A stretch of 64,000 nt of DNA from Streptomyces sp. NBC_01446 (GTDB taxonomy: Bacteria; Actinomycetota; Actinomycetes; Streptomycetales; Streptomycetaceae): contig NZ_JAPEPO010000001.1 in NCBI RefSeq assembly GCF_026340095.1, positions 1,302,001-1,366,000 on the forward strand, given 5' to 3'. Below, piece after piece: positions 25,600-34,477 of this stretch (its first letter is position 1; the number at the start of each line of letters is the position of its first letter). The notes beneath the pieces are model-generated. The model did no database searches. It worked only from the letters and a program-made list of their open reading frames with translations, and was not told the origin of the DNA. The position numbers and the translations under genes were made by a program.

Positions 25600-26442
25600 A
25601 TGCGCATCGTGGGAGTCATACGTGGCGGAGTGACGCACGCGGCAAGCCTGTCGCCTGATGGCAAGAACGTCACCGTGTTCGCCGAACTCCGGGAGTTCTG
25701 GGCCCGTCCCGATCCCGGTGGGTGGGCGACCGGCGAGACGCTCCGCTCGGACGAGGCTCACTTCGTGCCGCCGGTCCTGCCGGAGGCACGCGTGCTGTGC
25801 GTCGGGCTCAACTACCGCGATCATGCGGCCGAAGGCTCGTACCGGGACCGGGGTTTGCCCGAGTATCCGACGCTATTCGCGCGCTGGACGCGGTCGCTGA
25901 CCGTCGGCGGGGCCGCGATTCCCGTGCCCTCGTCCGAGGACGGTCTGGACTGGGAGGGCGAGATCGTGGCCTGGGTGGGCCGGACACTCGTGGACGCCGA
26001 CCCCGAAGAGGCGCTGGCCGCGGTCGTCGGCTACTCCGCCTTCAACGACGTCACCGCCCGCCGCGCGCAGAAGCTGACCTCGCAGTGGATCCTCGGCAAG
26101 AACGCCGACGCGTCGGGCCCGCTCGGCCCCATGGTTCCGGCCGTCGAGGTGGGTGACCTGCGGGACGGGCTGCGCGTGCGGACCCGGGTCAACGGCACAA
26201 CCGTGCAGGACGCGTCTACGAGCGACATGATCTACGGGGTGGGCGAGACGCTGGCCCACATCTCGCGCACGCTCACCCTGCGGCCCGGCGACCTGCTGGC
26301 CACAGGAACCCCGGCGGGCGTCGGCTATGCCCGTACGCCGCCCTGGCTGCTGGGCCCGGGCGACGTGGTCGAGGTCGAGGTGGACCGGCTCGGGATCCTG
26401 CGCAACACGATCGTCGGCGGCGAGCACCGGCCCCGCCCCTGA
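25600..26442 (+). CDS. Fumarylacetoacetate hydrolase family protein
   Basis: This protein of about 280 residues belongs to the FAH superfamily. It has VGLNYRDHAAEGSY, the metal ligands in DGLDWEGEIVAWVGR, the SQWILGKNADASGPLGPMV loop and DLLATGTPAGVGYAR. ATG 25600 is chosen with AAGGGG just upstream; GTG 25594 is an alternative. Family members hydrolyse or decarboxylate acylpyruvates and ring-fission products. Divergence from the GntR-DUF3500 operon over a palindrome indicates common control. The product could process an extradiol-type cleavage product, but the substrate is not known. Confidence 0.83.
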   Translation: MRIVGVIRGGVTHAASLSPDGKNVTVFAELREFWARPDPGGWATGETLRSDEAHFVPPVLPEARVLCVGLNYRDHAAEGSYRDRGLPEYPTLFARWTRSLTVGGAAIPVPSSEDGLDWEGEIVAWVGRTLVDADPEEALAAVVGYSAFNDVTARRAQKLTSQWILGKNADASGPLGPMVPAVEVGDLRDGLRVRTRVNGTTVQDASTSDMIYGVGETLAHISRTLTLRPGDLLATGTPAGVGYARTPPWLLGPGDVVEVEVDRLGILRNTIVGGEHRPRP

Positions 26443-26484
26443 CCAGCGCCCCACGCTGCGCCACGCTGACGTAAGGTCGTCGGC

Positions 26485-27171
26485 GTGACAGAGGAGGAGA
26501 CGGCAGCGGGCGAGCCGGGCGAGCCGACGGCGGGTTCCGGCAAGCGACGGCAGCGCAGGCAGCCCAGCGACCCGGGCCGGCAGCGCGACCCCGTGGGCAC
26601 ACGCCGGGCGATCCTGGCCGCGGCGGGCGCGGAATTCGGCACGCACGGCTTCGACGGAGCCCGGGTCGTACGGATCGCGGAGGCTGCCGGAGTCAGTCAC
26701 CAGCTGATCACCTACTACTTCGGCGGCAAACGGGGGCTCTACGAGGCGCTCAGCGAGCGGTGGCTGTCGACTGCCATGCCGGTCAGTCACGAGCTGCCCT
26801 TCGCCGAGGCGGTACGCCGATACATCCGCATGGCCCACGAGGACCCGGGCTGGGTGCACACGCTCACGCGCGAGCAGCCCGGGATGCGGCCGCCCGCCGA
26901 GGACGACCGCGCCACCGAGCTGCTCAAGAGCGTCGAGGACCTGCGCGCACGGCAGGCCCGCGGCGAGATCCGCGACGACATCGACGTGGGGGTTCTCTCC
27001 CTCGTGTTCTTCGCCGCATCGGTGGCGCCCGTGGCGCTGCCGTGGATCGCTCGCGAATTCACCCAACAGGACCCCGCGTCACAGGAGTTCGTCGACCATT
27101 ACGCAGAGCAGGTCGCCCAGATCATCGCGGCGCTCGGCGACGTGACGGTTGACGGCCGCTCCGAGGACTAG
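26485..27171 (+). CDS. TetR family transcriptional regulator
   Basis: This 228-residue regulator starts at GTG 26485. A basic, low-complexity N-terminus (residues 1-38) precedes the TetR DNA-binding domain AILAAAGAEFGTHGFDGARV, then RIAEAAGVSHQLITYYFGGK. The C-terminal helical domain (HELPFAEAVRRYIRMA onwards) would bind the ligand. It follows the FAH-family gene by 42 bases on the same strand and may be co-transcribed. Its target is not evident; a self-regulating role is likely. Confidence 0.83.
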   Translation: MTEEETAAGEPGEPTAGSGKRRQRRQPSDPGRQRDPVGTRRAILAAAGAEFGTHGFDGARVVRIAEAAGVSHQLITYYFGGKRGLYEALSERWLSTAMPVSHELPFAEAVRRYIRMAHEDPGWVHTLTREQPGMRPPAEDDRATELLKSVEDLRARQARGEIRDDIDVGVLSLVFFAASVAPVALPWIAREFTQQDPASQEFVDHYAEQVAQIIAALGDVTVDGRSED

Positions 27172-27290
27172 CCGGGCGGGAGACACCGGGCCATCTGCTG
27201 GTGGGCCAGTTTCCAGGCGCCGCGGTCGTCCGTCAGTCATACCCGGGTCATGGCGACCTGGATCACGAACGGCGTCAGCTCGGTGCTCAA
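27169..27290 (-). pseudogene. Remnant of a SnoaL/DUF4440-like small protein
   Basis: One minus-strand frame reads RITLSTELTPFVIQVAMTRV, stop, LTDDRGAWKLAHQQMARC. The order (strand with VxVxxTRV, then DRGxWKLAHQQ) is the typical C-terminal end of NTF2/SnoaL-like proteins, here broken by an in-frame stop and lacking its N-terminal half. The remaining bases to 27393 hold nothing recognisable. Confidence 0.4.
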
Positions 27291-27393
27291 GGTGATTCGC
27301 GTATGGCTCTCAACTCGCTTAGGCACAGGATGAGTTGTACGTCGAAGAGGGCGGGCGTGTTGCATCTGGTGCGTAGGCCCCCTTCTACGTGGT

Positions 27394-28458
27394 TCAGCTC
27401 GCGTCCGCCGGGCCCGTGCCCTCCCACGCGGCCCGCAGCAGGCGGCGCACGCCGTCGGCTGTCACCGCGCGCGGGTTGCTCGGCGGGGCCGCGTCGAGGA
27501 TCGCAGGTACGGCGTCGTCGATGCCGGACTCCGCGAGGCCGTGGTCGCGCAGTGCGGTCGGCGCGTCCACTGCGCTCCGTAGCCGCCCCAGCCCTTCCAG
27601 CGCGGAAGCCGTCCCGAAGGCCTCCGCAATCCTCCGCTCGGCCGACGGCGCGGCCGGGGCGTTGAAGGCGAGGACGTACGGCAGAACGACCGCGTGCGTC
27701 TCGGCGTGCGGCAACGCGTATCTGCCGCCCAGCACATGGCAGATCTTGTGGTGCAGCCCTGACCCGGCGGACGAGAACGCGACCGCCGACAGGTACGCCC
27801 CATAGAGCATCTGCTCGCGGCCTTCGCGACCGGACGGGTCGGCGACCACCGCCGGCAGTCCGGCGTCGAGGGCGCGGATCCCCTCCCCCGCGAGCGCCTG
27901 GTCCACCGGATCGGTGCGCGGCGCCCACATCGAATCGACGCAGTGGGCGAGGGCGTTGAGCCCTGAGGCAACGCTCATCGCGACGGGCAGCGACAGGGTC
28001 AGCTCCGCGTCGTACACGATCGTGCGGGGCAGGACGCGGGCGTCCACTCCGGTCGTCTTACGAGCGCCTTCGGTGAGCCCCCAGACGCTGGTCGCCTCGG
28101 ATCCCGCATACGTCGTGGGGACGGCTACGATCGGCACGCCGGTGGTCAGCGCGACCGCCTTTGCCAGCCCTGTCGTCGAGCCGCCGCCGACGCTGATCAC
28201 CAGGTCCACGTCGTGAGCGGTGGCCGCGGCGCGGGCCCGCTCGGCCGACGCGACCGGCACGTGCATCACCACCTCGTCGTGGTGCACCACCACCGGAACG
28301 TCGGAGGTGACGGTCTTGGCGAGTTCGGCCTCGTGCGCCGAAGCGATCACCATCACGCGCGAGCCGCCAAGGCGTTCCACCTCGGCCCGCACCGTCGCCC
28401 GTGCCTCGCCGGGCACGAAGCACACGCGCTGGGCGAGGGTCTCGTGTTCGAACCGCAT
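27394..28458 (-). CDS. Maleylacetate reductase (module 1)
   Basis: This 354-residue iron-type alcohol dehydrogenase family enzyme shows the NAD(P)-binding [17 protein letters not shown], the [14 protein letters not shown] loop, and metal-site residues in [32 protein letters not shown] and [18 protein letters not shown], all hallmarks of maleylacetate reductases. It reduces maleylacetate to 3-oxoadipate, the substrate of PcaIJ. It lies 12 bases after the hydroxyquinol dioxygenase gene in an operon transcribed from a flavin monooxygenase gene. A second copy lies at 53298-54353. Confidence 0.88.
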   Translation of the reverse strand: MRFEHETLAQRVCFVPGEARATVRAEVERLGGSRVMVIASAHEAELAKTVTSDVPVVVHHDEVVMHVPVASAERARAAATAHDVDLVISVGGGSTTGLAKAVALTTGVPIVAVPTTYAGSEATSVWGLTEGARKTTGVDARVLPRTIVYDAELTLSLPVAMSVASGLNALAHCVDSMWAPRTDPVDQALAGEGIRALDAGLPAVVADPSGREGREQMLYGAYLSAVAFSSAGSGLHHKICHVLGGRYALPHAETHAVVLPYVLAFNAPAAPSAERRIAEAFGTASALEGLGRLRSAVDAPTALRDHGLAESGIDDAVPAILDAAPPSNPRAVTADGVRRLLRAAWEGTGPADAS

Positions 28459-28470
28459 GTCCCGCTCCTC

Positions 28471-29367
28471 CTAAGCCTGCTGCAGCACGATGTCGAACCG
28501 GACGCGGGACCATGTGTGTTCGGGCCAGGCGCGACCGTCCGGGGTCGGAGTGCCGGCCTTGTGGCGTGTGAAGTTCTTGATGAGGGATTCCTTTACCCCG
28601 AACACCGCGTCTCGGGCGAGCAGTTCGTCGCCCTCGACGAAGATATGGGTGATGAGTGTCCGCAGGCCGGATGCCGTGGCCATGAAGTGCAGATGAGGCG
28701 CGCGCAGGGGGGAGCGCCCGGTCCGGTCGAGCAGCTTGCCCACCGGGCCGTCGTGGGGAATGGGGTACGGGGTGGGCGTCAGCCCCCAGAAGGCATACGC
28801 GCCCTGGTCGTCGGTGAAGAGGTGCGCCCGCCCGGCCACCCGTTCTTCGTCGTACTGCACGTCGTAGAAGCCGTCGTCGTCCGCTTCCCACACCTCAAGT
28901 CGCGCTCCCCGTACGGGATTTCCCTTGGTATCGGTGACCGTTCCCTCGACCCAGCAGGGCTCGCCCGGGGCGCCGGCCGCCAGGTCGCCGCCGAGGGGGA
29001 TCTCGGGTGAGCCGTCGACGAAGAACGGTCCGACGACGGTGGCCTCGGTGGCGCCCTCACCTGCCGCGTTGTTGACGTTGATGGTCTGCATCGAGGCGCC
29101 GAGCACGTCGGAAAGCAGCACGAACTCCTGACGCCGGTCGGTGGTGATGTGCCCTGCCGCGGTGAGGAAGTCGATCGCCTGCTGCCACTCCGTCTCGGTC
29201 AGGCGGACCTCGCGGATGAACGCGTGCAGGTGACGGACCAAGGACTGCATGAGTTCCTTGAGGCGGGGGTCATCAGCGTCATCGAACGACGCGAGCACGG
29301 TCCGTACGAGGTCGTCCTCCACCTGGCGTTGCCGGTCGGGGACGGCGTCGGGCGTGGCTGGGGACAT
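28471..29367 (-). CDS. Hydroxyquinol 1,2-dioxygenase (module 1)
   Basis: This intradiol dioxygenase of 298 residues has an N-terminal helical dimerisation domain ([23 protein letters not shown]), then the catalytic beta-sandwich with the Fe(III) ligand Tyr residues in DGFYDVQY and [14 protein letters not shown] and the two His in LRAPHLHFM. The [14 protein letters not shown] and [15 protein letters not shown] motifs mark the hydroxyquinol subgroup. ATG 29367 follows AGGAGG; longer frames overlap the upstream gene. It cleaves 1,2,4-trihydroxybenzene to maleylacetate for the reductase encoded downstream. Confidence 0.88.
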   Translation of the reverse strand: MSPATPDAVPDRQRQVEDDLVRTVLASFDDADDPRLKELMQSLVRHLHAFIREVRLTETEWQQAIDFLTAAGHITTDRRQEFVLLSDVLGASMQTINVNNAAGEGATEATVVGPFFVDGSPEIPLGGDLAAGAPGEPCWVEGTVTDTKGNPVRGARLEVWEADDDGFYDVQYDEERVAGRAHLFTDDQGAYAFWGLTPTPYPIPHDGPVGKLLDRTGRSPLRAPHLHFMATASGLRTLITHIFVEGDELLARDAVFGVKESLIKNFTRHKAGTPTPDGRAWPEHTWSRVRFDIVLQQA

Positions 29368-29428
29368 GGGGTTGATCCTCCTGTCGACGGCGGTGTCGAT
29401 AGTTGGCTGGTGTGTCAGGGGTGGATGG

Positions 29429-30634
29429 TCATGCGACGGGGAGCTGTTCGGCGTCGTGGCCGTAGATCCAGCCGTTGGCCACGAGGGGATCCGCCTCGGC
29501 CAGCGCCGCGTCGCGGGCCTGCTGCTCGGGTCCGTCCGGCAGATGATTGACGTCACTGCGGCCGTGACTGATCTCCTGGAGCCGGGTGGTGCGTGCGATG
29601 CGGACGGCCTCATATCCGGCCAGCGCGTTTTCGGGCTCGTCCGGTGCGGCGGCGAGGCAGTGGGCGAGAACGACGGCGTCCTCCAGTGACTGGGCCGCGC
29701 CCTGGGCGAAGAACGGGAACATGGGATGGGCCGCGTCGCCGAGCAGGGTGACCGTGCCCCGGCTCCAGTGCGGCAGCGGCGCGCGGTCGAGGAGTGCCCA
29801 CCGCCCGGGGACGTCGCCCGCCGCGATCAGGTCCGTGACCCGGGGGTCCCAGCCCTTGAACTCGGCCGCGAACTCCTCGACCGACGCCGTCGCGCTCCAC
29901 GACTCGTCGGTGTAGTCCCCGGCGGGGGTGAACGCGACCACGTTGACGGCCTGTCCGCCCACGATCGGATAGTGCACGAAGTGACGGCCGGGCCCGATCC
30001 ACAGCGTCTGGGCCCGGCGCAGCGCGAACTCGGGCGCGGCGCCCACGGGCACGACGGCGCGGAAGGCGCAGACGCCGGAGTACGCAGGCGGCTGGGGCTC
30101 CGCCACCAGACCGCGGACGACGGAGTGCACACCGTCGGCACCGATGACGACGTCGGCGTCTGCCGTGGCGCCGTCGGCGAACCGCAGCCGCAGGCCGGCC
30201 GCTTTCTCCTCGACCGCGGTGCACCGGGCTCCCAGACGGATTTGCTCGGCGGGCACTGCCGACTTGATGGCGTCGAGCAGATCGGCCCGGTGGATGGTGT
30301 AGGTGCGCTCGCCATAGAGCTCTTCACAGACACCGGTCAGCTGCTCCACGGAGAGCACGCGTCCGTCCTCCCAGCGCCGGAACTCCCAGCCCCAGTCGAG
30401 GGGTACGGCCCGGCGGAGGGCCGGTTCCAGGACGCCGAGGCGGCGCAACAGTCGTGCGGCGTTCGGGGCGAGGACGATTCCGGCTCCGACCTCGGTGAGG
30501 GCGGAAGCCTGCTCGTAAACGGTGGCGGTCAGGCCCGCGCGGCGCAGGAAGGCAGCAGCGGCCAGACCCCCGATCCCGCCGCCGACGATTGCGATGCGCG
30601 GACCGGACCTGGGAGCGCGCTCGGTGACGTACAT
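29429..30634 (-). CDS. FAD-dependent aromatic hydroxylase (salicylate/3-hydroxybenzoate hydroxylase type)
   Basis: This 401-residue class A flavin monooxygenase has the FAD motif [41 protein letters not shown], the DG motif [15 protein letters not shown], and the GD motif [20 protein letters not shown], as in salicylate and 3-hydroxybenzoate hydroxylases. ATG 30634 follows GAAGGAG. It is the first gene of the operon with hydroxyquinol dioxygenase and maleylacetate reductase, so it probably hydroxylates, perhaps with decarboxylation, an aromatic acid or phenol to hydroxyquinol. The exact substrate is open. Confidence 0.82.
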   Translation of the reverse strand: MYVTERAPRSGPRIAIVGGGIGGLAAAAFLRRAGLTATVYEQASALTEVGAGIVLAPNAARLLRRLGVLEPALRRAVPLDWGWEFRRWEDGRVLSVEQLTGVCEELYGERTYTIHRADLLDAIKSAVPAEQIRLGARCTAVEEKAAGLRLRFADGATADADVVIGADGVHSVVRGLVAEPQPPAYSGVCAFRAVVPVGAAPEFALRRAQTLWIGPGRHFVHYPIVGGQAVNVVAFTPAGDYTDESWSATASVEEFAAEFKGWDPRVTDLIAAGDVPGRWALLDRAPLPHWSRGTVTLLGDAAHPMFPFFAQGAAQSLEDAVVLAHCLAAAPDEPENALAGYEAVRIARTTRLQEISHGRSDVNHLPDGPEQQARDAALAEADPLVANGWIYGHDAEQLPVA

Positions 30635-30746
30635 CGAAGACTCCTTCGTCTGGACGTGAGCATTGTGGACGTGAATGTCCTCGATGCGAACGTGCTGATG
30701 GCGATGGCTCGATCCTCGCCGCCTCCCCCGCGCACCGGAAACGGGT

Positions 30747-30765
30747 ATGTTCATTGAACGAACAT
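30747..30765. promoter_or_regulatory. Putative IclR operator before hydroxyquinol module 1
   Basis: ATGTTCATTGAACGAACAT has 6-bp arms ATGTTC/GAACAT and lies between the divergent monooxygenase and IclR genes. Its core 15-mer GTTCATTGAACGAAC is nearly the same as the 15-mer at 3880-3894. Confidence 0.6.
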
Positions 30766-30820
30766 CGCCGTGCATCGAGCGCGCCGCCGTCAGCGGTCCA
30801 TCGGCGATAAGTCACCAGTC

Positions 30821-31678
30821 ATGCGGAAGCGGAGCAGTGATGGCGTAATGCCCCACTCGAACCAGCCCGGTCGCAGCGTGGCTTCGCGATTGTTCGAGGT
30901 TCTCTTCGCCTTGCGCACCGGCCGCTCCCGGCTCACTCTCGCCGACCTCACCCGGGAGACCGGCCTGCCGCACGCCACCGTGCGCCGTCTCGCCCTGGAA
31001 CTCGTCGAGGCGGGCGCCCTGGATAGGTCACCCGACGGCGGCTTCACGGTCGGGATCCGCCTGTGGCAACTGGGCACGTTGGCACCGCTCAGCGTCCCGC
31101 TGCGCACCGTCGCCCTGCCGTTCATGGACGACCTGCACGCGGCGCTGCGCCAGCACGTACAACTCGCCATCTTGGAAGGCACGTCGGCGGTGCTCGTCGA
31201 GCGGCTGTCCTCGGGCCACGCCGTCGACGTCGCCTCACAGCCCGGCGGACAGCTTCCACTGCACAGTTCCGGCGTCGGCAAGGTCCTGCTCGCCCACGCC
31301 GCACCGGACCTCACGGACCAGATCATCGCGGCAGGCCTGACGCCTCACACCCAGCACACGACCACCGAACCCACTTGGCTCCGGGCCGAGTTGGCGGAGT
31401 GCCGGGAGACCGGCGTCGCCTACGTCCACGGCGAGACGTCCCTCGGCGTCGACTCGGTGGCCACACGGGTTCTCAACGCCGAGGGGGAGGTCGTCGCCGC
31501 CCTCTCGGTCGTCGTCAGCGCCGGGACGGTCGACCTGCGGACGGTCCGCCCGACCGTGATTGCCTGCGGCCTGGCGGTCTCCCGCAGCCTGGGGTGGCGT
31601 CCGTCCGCCGGTACGAGGCAGGCGGGACCTCTCGCGCGCGCCGCAGGCCCCTCGAGCCGCAGCCGGTCGTCCGACTGA
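30821..31678 (+). CDS. IclR family transcriptional regulator of hydroxyquinol module 1
   Basis: This IclR protein of about 285 residues has a winged helix around LADLTRETGLPHATVRRLAL and the effector domain (PLRTVALPFMDDLHAALRQH, then QLPLHSSGVGKVLLAHA, then VHGETSLGVDSVATRV). Starts at ATG 30821 or 30848 are both possible and neither has a clear ribosome binding site. It is divergent from the monooxygenase operon across the palindrome at 30747-30765, so it is the obvious local regulator. The C-terminal 25 residues are a basic, low-complexity tail. Confidence 0.85.
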   Translation: MRKRSSDGVMPHSNQPGRSVASRLFEVLFALRTGRSRLTLADLTRETGLPHATVRRLALELVEAGALDRSPDGGFTVGIRLWQLGTLAPLSVPLRTVALPFMDDLHAALRQHVQLAILEGTSAVLVERLSSGHAVDVASQPGGQLPLHSSGVGKVLLAHAAPDLTDQIIAAGLTPHTQHTTTEPTWLRAELAECRETGVAYVHGETSLGVDSVATRVLNAEGEVVAALSVVVSAGTVDLRTVRPTVIACGLAVSRSLGWRPSAGTRQAGPLARAAGPSSRSRSSD

Positions 31679-32244
31679 GAGCAGTTGCGATAGGCGCGAC
31701 CGGGTCGACACCAGGACCTCCACCAGCAGGACGACGCGGGAGAGGGCACGACAACGCCGCGCGTGAAAGTGATTCACTCGGCTTCCGGGGCTCCTCAATG
31801 GTGGGGCTGGTGTCGACCCCGCCGCGGCGCGAGAGTCGGGAGCGACTCCGGTATCGCGGGCGCACTGGCAGGGGCCTCACCGACTGGATGGCACCATCCG
31901 CTCAGGTCTCATCGATCAGAGCGAACCCCCTGAAGTGAGTACACAGAACGACCTCCTCGGGAACGGGGCAGCACGCGACCGCCTGGGCCAAGGGGCCGAT
32001 GCGGACGTTGACCCGGATCTCCCGTTCGTCGGCCTCATGGTCGTAGTGGTGGGCTTCGTCCGCTCGCATCTGTACGAGCTTGAACGATGCAATCGTGCCG
32101 CTGTTGGCGTCGTCCGATGAACACCGCCTCGGCCGCAGCCAGGGGTGCCGGAGGGCGTTTGACGGTCCACCGGCTCCCAGTGCCAACTGCGTATCCCGTC
32201 CGAGGCGCCGCGTTCAGCGACGACAGATCTACCTATCTTGACAT
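31679..32244. other. Intergenic stretch without a convincing gene
   Basis: About 570 bases lie between the IclR gene and the MarR promoter. A minus-strand frame at 31902-32186 (94 codons, ending EEVVLCTHFRGFALIDET) looks protein-like in its second half, but it has no ribosome binding site and no family I recognise. It may be the tail of a lost gene. Confidence 0.4.
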
Positions 32245-32266
32245 AGCTATACTTGCATATATAGCT
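32239..32266 (+). promoter_or_regulatory. Promoter and MarR operator upstream of the exporter locus
   Basis: TTGACA (32239-32244) is followed directly by an AT-rich inverted repeat with perfect 7-bp arms AGCTATA (32245-32251) and TATAGCT (32260-32266), ending 8 bases before the MarR ATG. A repressor bound here would cover the promoter, which fits autorepression by the MarR protein and joint control of the MFS gene. Confidence 0.6.
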
Positions 32267-32274
32267 TGGCTGAC

Positions 32275-32754
32275 ATGCCGGAAAGCAGCCGGGCTCTTCA
32301 GAGCCAGAGCATCGATCGCGTAGCCACAGGTCTCGCGGCGTCTCTGCCTGTGCTGAACCGATGCGTCGAACGACGCATCGGCGGCCAGCTGCCGTACCCC
32401 AAGCTCCCCGAGGCCCAGCTGGCTCTGCTCCAGTACGTCGCCGAGCACGACGGCGTCAGCGTTCGCCAGGTGGCCGACGCGTTGCTGATGAAGCCGAACA
32501 ACGTCAGCGCCCTCGTAACCCACCTCACCGAAGCAGGCCTCGTCGAGCGGCATCAGGACCACGTCGACAAGCGCGTCGTGCACCTGCGTGCCACTGCCCT
32601 GGCTCACCAGCGCATCGGTCAGGCCCGGGGTGTCGCGGCGCAGCAGATCGCGAGTGCCCTGTGCACCCTCACCGAAGGTGACCTCGCCGCCCTCGGCTCG
32701 GCGCTCCATGCCCTCGAGGCTCTCACTCGGCAGCTGCGCAACAACGCCGCCTGA
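32275..32754 (+). CDS. MarR family transcriptional regulator of the MFS exporter
   Basis: This 159-residue winged-helix protein contains LPEAQLALLQYVAEHDGVSV, then VRQVADALLMKPNNVSALVT, HLTEAGLVERHQDHVDKRVV and a C-terminal dimerisation helix. ATG 32275 is the start, just after the inverted repeat at 32245-32266. It precedes the MFS exporter gene by about 120 bases on the same strand, a common repressor-exporter pairing for phenolic compounds or drugs. Confidence 0.87.
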   Translation: MPESSRALQSQSIDRVATGLAASLPVLNRCVERRIGGQLPYPKLPEAQLALLQYVAEHDGVSVRQVADALLMKPNNVSALVTHLTEAGLVERHQDHVDKRVVHLRATALAHQRIGQARGVAAQQIASALCTLTEGDLAALGSALHALEALTRQLRNNAA

Positions 32755-32872
32755 CCGATCTCAACTTCCGTACGCTCCCCGCCCTTGCCGCTGCCGCGGC
32801 GAGGGCCGGGCGTGCTCCCCCATGTTCACGCGCCTTTAGCCGCGCGCCACACGTCTTGAGGATTCCTCACCC

Positions 32873-34477
32873 ATGTCTGTAACCGCTGCACACGCAGCGC
32901 CCACGTCGGCATCCGCGGCGCCCCGCGGAGTGCGCGCCAATCCCTGGCTGACGCTGATCGCCGTCTCCTTCGGCCTGTTCATGGTCGGCCTCGACGGCAC
33001 CGTCGTGTCGATCGCCAACTCCGCGATCGCCAGCGACCTGCATGCCTCCACCTCCGAACTGCAGTGGGTCACCAACTCCTACCTGCTCGCCCTCGCCGCC
33101 GCTCTCATCCTCGGCGGCAAGCTCGGCGACCGCTTCGGCCGCCGCACCCTCTACCTCGTCGGCGTCGTCGGATTCACTCTCGCGTCCGTCGCCATCGGTC
33201 TTGCCGGCTCGATCGAGGGTGTCATCGCCTTCCGTGCCGTTCAGGGCCTCTTCGGCGCGATGCTCATGCCCAACACCCTTGCGATGTTGCGCGCTGTCTT
33301 CCCGCCGAAGAAATTCGGTATGGCGGTCGGCATCTGGGCGATGATCTCGTCCGTCGCCACCGCGCTCGGCCCGATCGTCGGCGGGTTCCTGGTCGAGCAC
33401 GTCAGCTGGGAGTCGGTCTTCTACATCAACGCCCCCATCGGCGTCATCGCTTTCGTCTTCAGCATCCTGGTTCTTCCTCAGTCCAAGAACGAGGCAGCGG
33501 CGAGCGAGAAGTTCGATGTACCCGGCATCGCACTCCTCGCGCTTGGACTGCTCGCTGTCGTCTTCGGAGTCGTCAAGGGCGAGACGTGGGGCTGGACTTC
33601 GGCCGGCACGCTCGGCTCGATCATCGCCGGTCTCGTCGTCCTGGTCCTGTTCGGCTGGTACGAGACCTGGGTCAGGAACCCACTCCTGCCGATGCGCCTC
33701 TTCCGCAATCCGGCCCTGACCGTCGGCACGATCGTCACCGCGCTGAACTTCTTCATCATGCTCGGCGTGATCTTCTTCGTGATGCTGTACATGCAAAACG
33801 TGCGCGGCTACTCGCCCATCGAGTCCGGTGTGCGCACCCTGCCGCTCAGCCTCGCCTCCATGGTGGCCGCACCGCTCGGCGCCAAGCTCACCGACAAGTA
33901 CGGCCCGCGCCTGTCCATGCCGCTCGGCATGGTGCTGCAGGCAGGAGCTTCGTTCGCGATGCTCTCGTGGAGTGCCGACTCCTCGTACACCACCATGTGG
34001 CTGCCGTTCGTCGCGCTCGGCCTCGGCGTCGGCATGGTGATGTCCGCCTCCTCCGACGCGATCGTAGGCAACGCCCCTGTCAGGGACGGCGGCGTCGCCG
34101 GTGGACTGCAGGCCACCGCTCTGCAGGTCGGCGGTGCGCTCGGTACGTCGGTGCTCGTCTCCCTCATCAGCAGCCGCGTCGGCTCCACGCTCACCGGTGA
34201 ACTCACCGACGCGGGTGTGCCCGGACCGGTCGCCACTCGCCTCGAAGAGGCGAAGGACGCCGTGTCGATGGGTGTCGCCCCGGTCGCCGACGCGATGCCC
34301 GCGCAACTCAGGGCCGCCGTGACAGAGGGCAGCCAGGCAGCGTTCATGAACGGTGTCCACACTGCCGTCGTCGTTACGGGCATCCTCGCCGTCATCGGCG
34401 CCGTCCTCGCCGCACTCGGCATCCGCACAAAGGCCAACGGCCACACCAAATCGGAGCCGGTTGTCGCCAGGGCGTGA
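32873..34477 (+). CDS. MFS exporter (DHA2/EmrB-QacA type), 3' end severed by a composite transposon
   Basis: This 534-residue transporter has the 14-helix DHA2 layout. Helix 1 carries LFMVGLDGTVVSIANSAI, helix 2 is followed by GGKLGDRFGRRTLYLVG, and the helix-5 antiporter motif appears in ALGPIVGGFLVEHVSWESVF. It would export a drug or aromatic compound. The last two residues and the stop codon come from the insertion sequence that begins at 34468. The original frame continues beyond the transposon at 40021 into a three-repeat beta-domain tail. The membrane part is complete, so transport may persist without the tail. Confidence 0.88.
   Translation: MSVTAAHAAPTSASAAPRGVRANPWLTLIAVSFGLFMVGLDGTVVSIANSAIASDLHASTSELQWVTNSYLLALAAALILGGKLGDRFGRRTLYLVGVVGFTLASVAIGLAGSIEGVIAFRAVQGLFGAMLMPNTLAMLRAVFPPKKFGMAVGIWAMISSVATALGPIVGGFLVEHVSWESVFYINAPIGVIAFVFSILVLPQSKNEAAASEKFDVPGIALLALGLLAVVFGVVKGETWGWTSAGTLGSIIAGLVVLVLFGWYETWVRNPLLPMRLFRNPALTVGTIVTALNFFIMLGVIFFVMLYMQNVRGYSPIESGVRTLPLSLASMVAAPLGAKLTDKYGPRLSMPLGMVLQAGASFAMLSWSADSSYTTMWLPFVALGLGVGMVMSASSDAIVGNAPVRDGGVAGGLQATALQVGGALGTSVLVSLISSRVGSTLTGELTDAGVPGPVATRLEEAKDAVSMGVAPVADAMPAQLRAAVTEGSQAAFMNGVHTAVVVTGILAVIGAVLAALGIRTKANGHTKSEPVVARA
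34459..34467 (+). repeat. 9-bp target-site duplication, left copy
   Basis: GGTTGTCGC immediately left of the left ISAs1 element is repeated in the same orientation at 40020-40028, immediately right of the right element. Together they define one transposition event of the whole 5.55-kb unit. Confidence 0.85.

Noticed and set aside
31902..32186. 94-codon minus-strand frame between iclR and marR
   Set aside because: The second half looks protein-like, but there is no start signal and no recognised family. Recorded as intergenic only.
32867..34444. 525-codon open frame antisense to the MFS exporter
   Set aside because: It mirrors the codons of a well-supported transporter, has an Asp/Glu/Arg-rich low-complexity translation with no domain, and is a typical high-GC antisense artefact.
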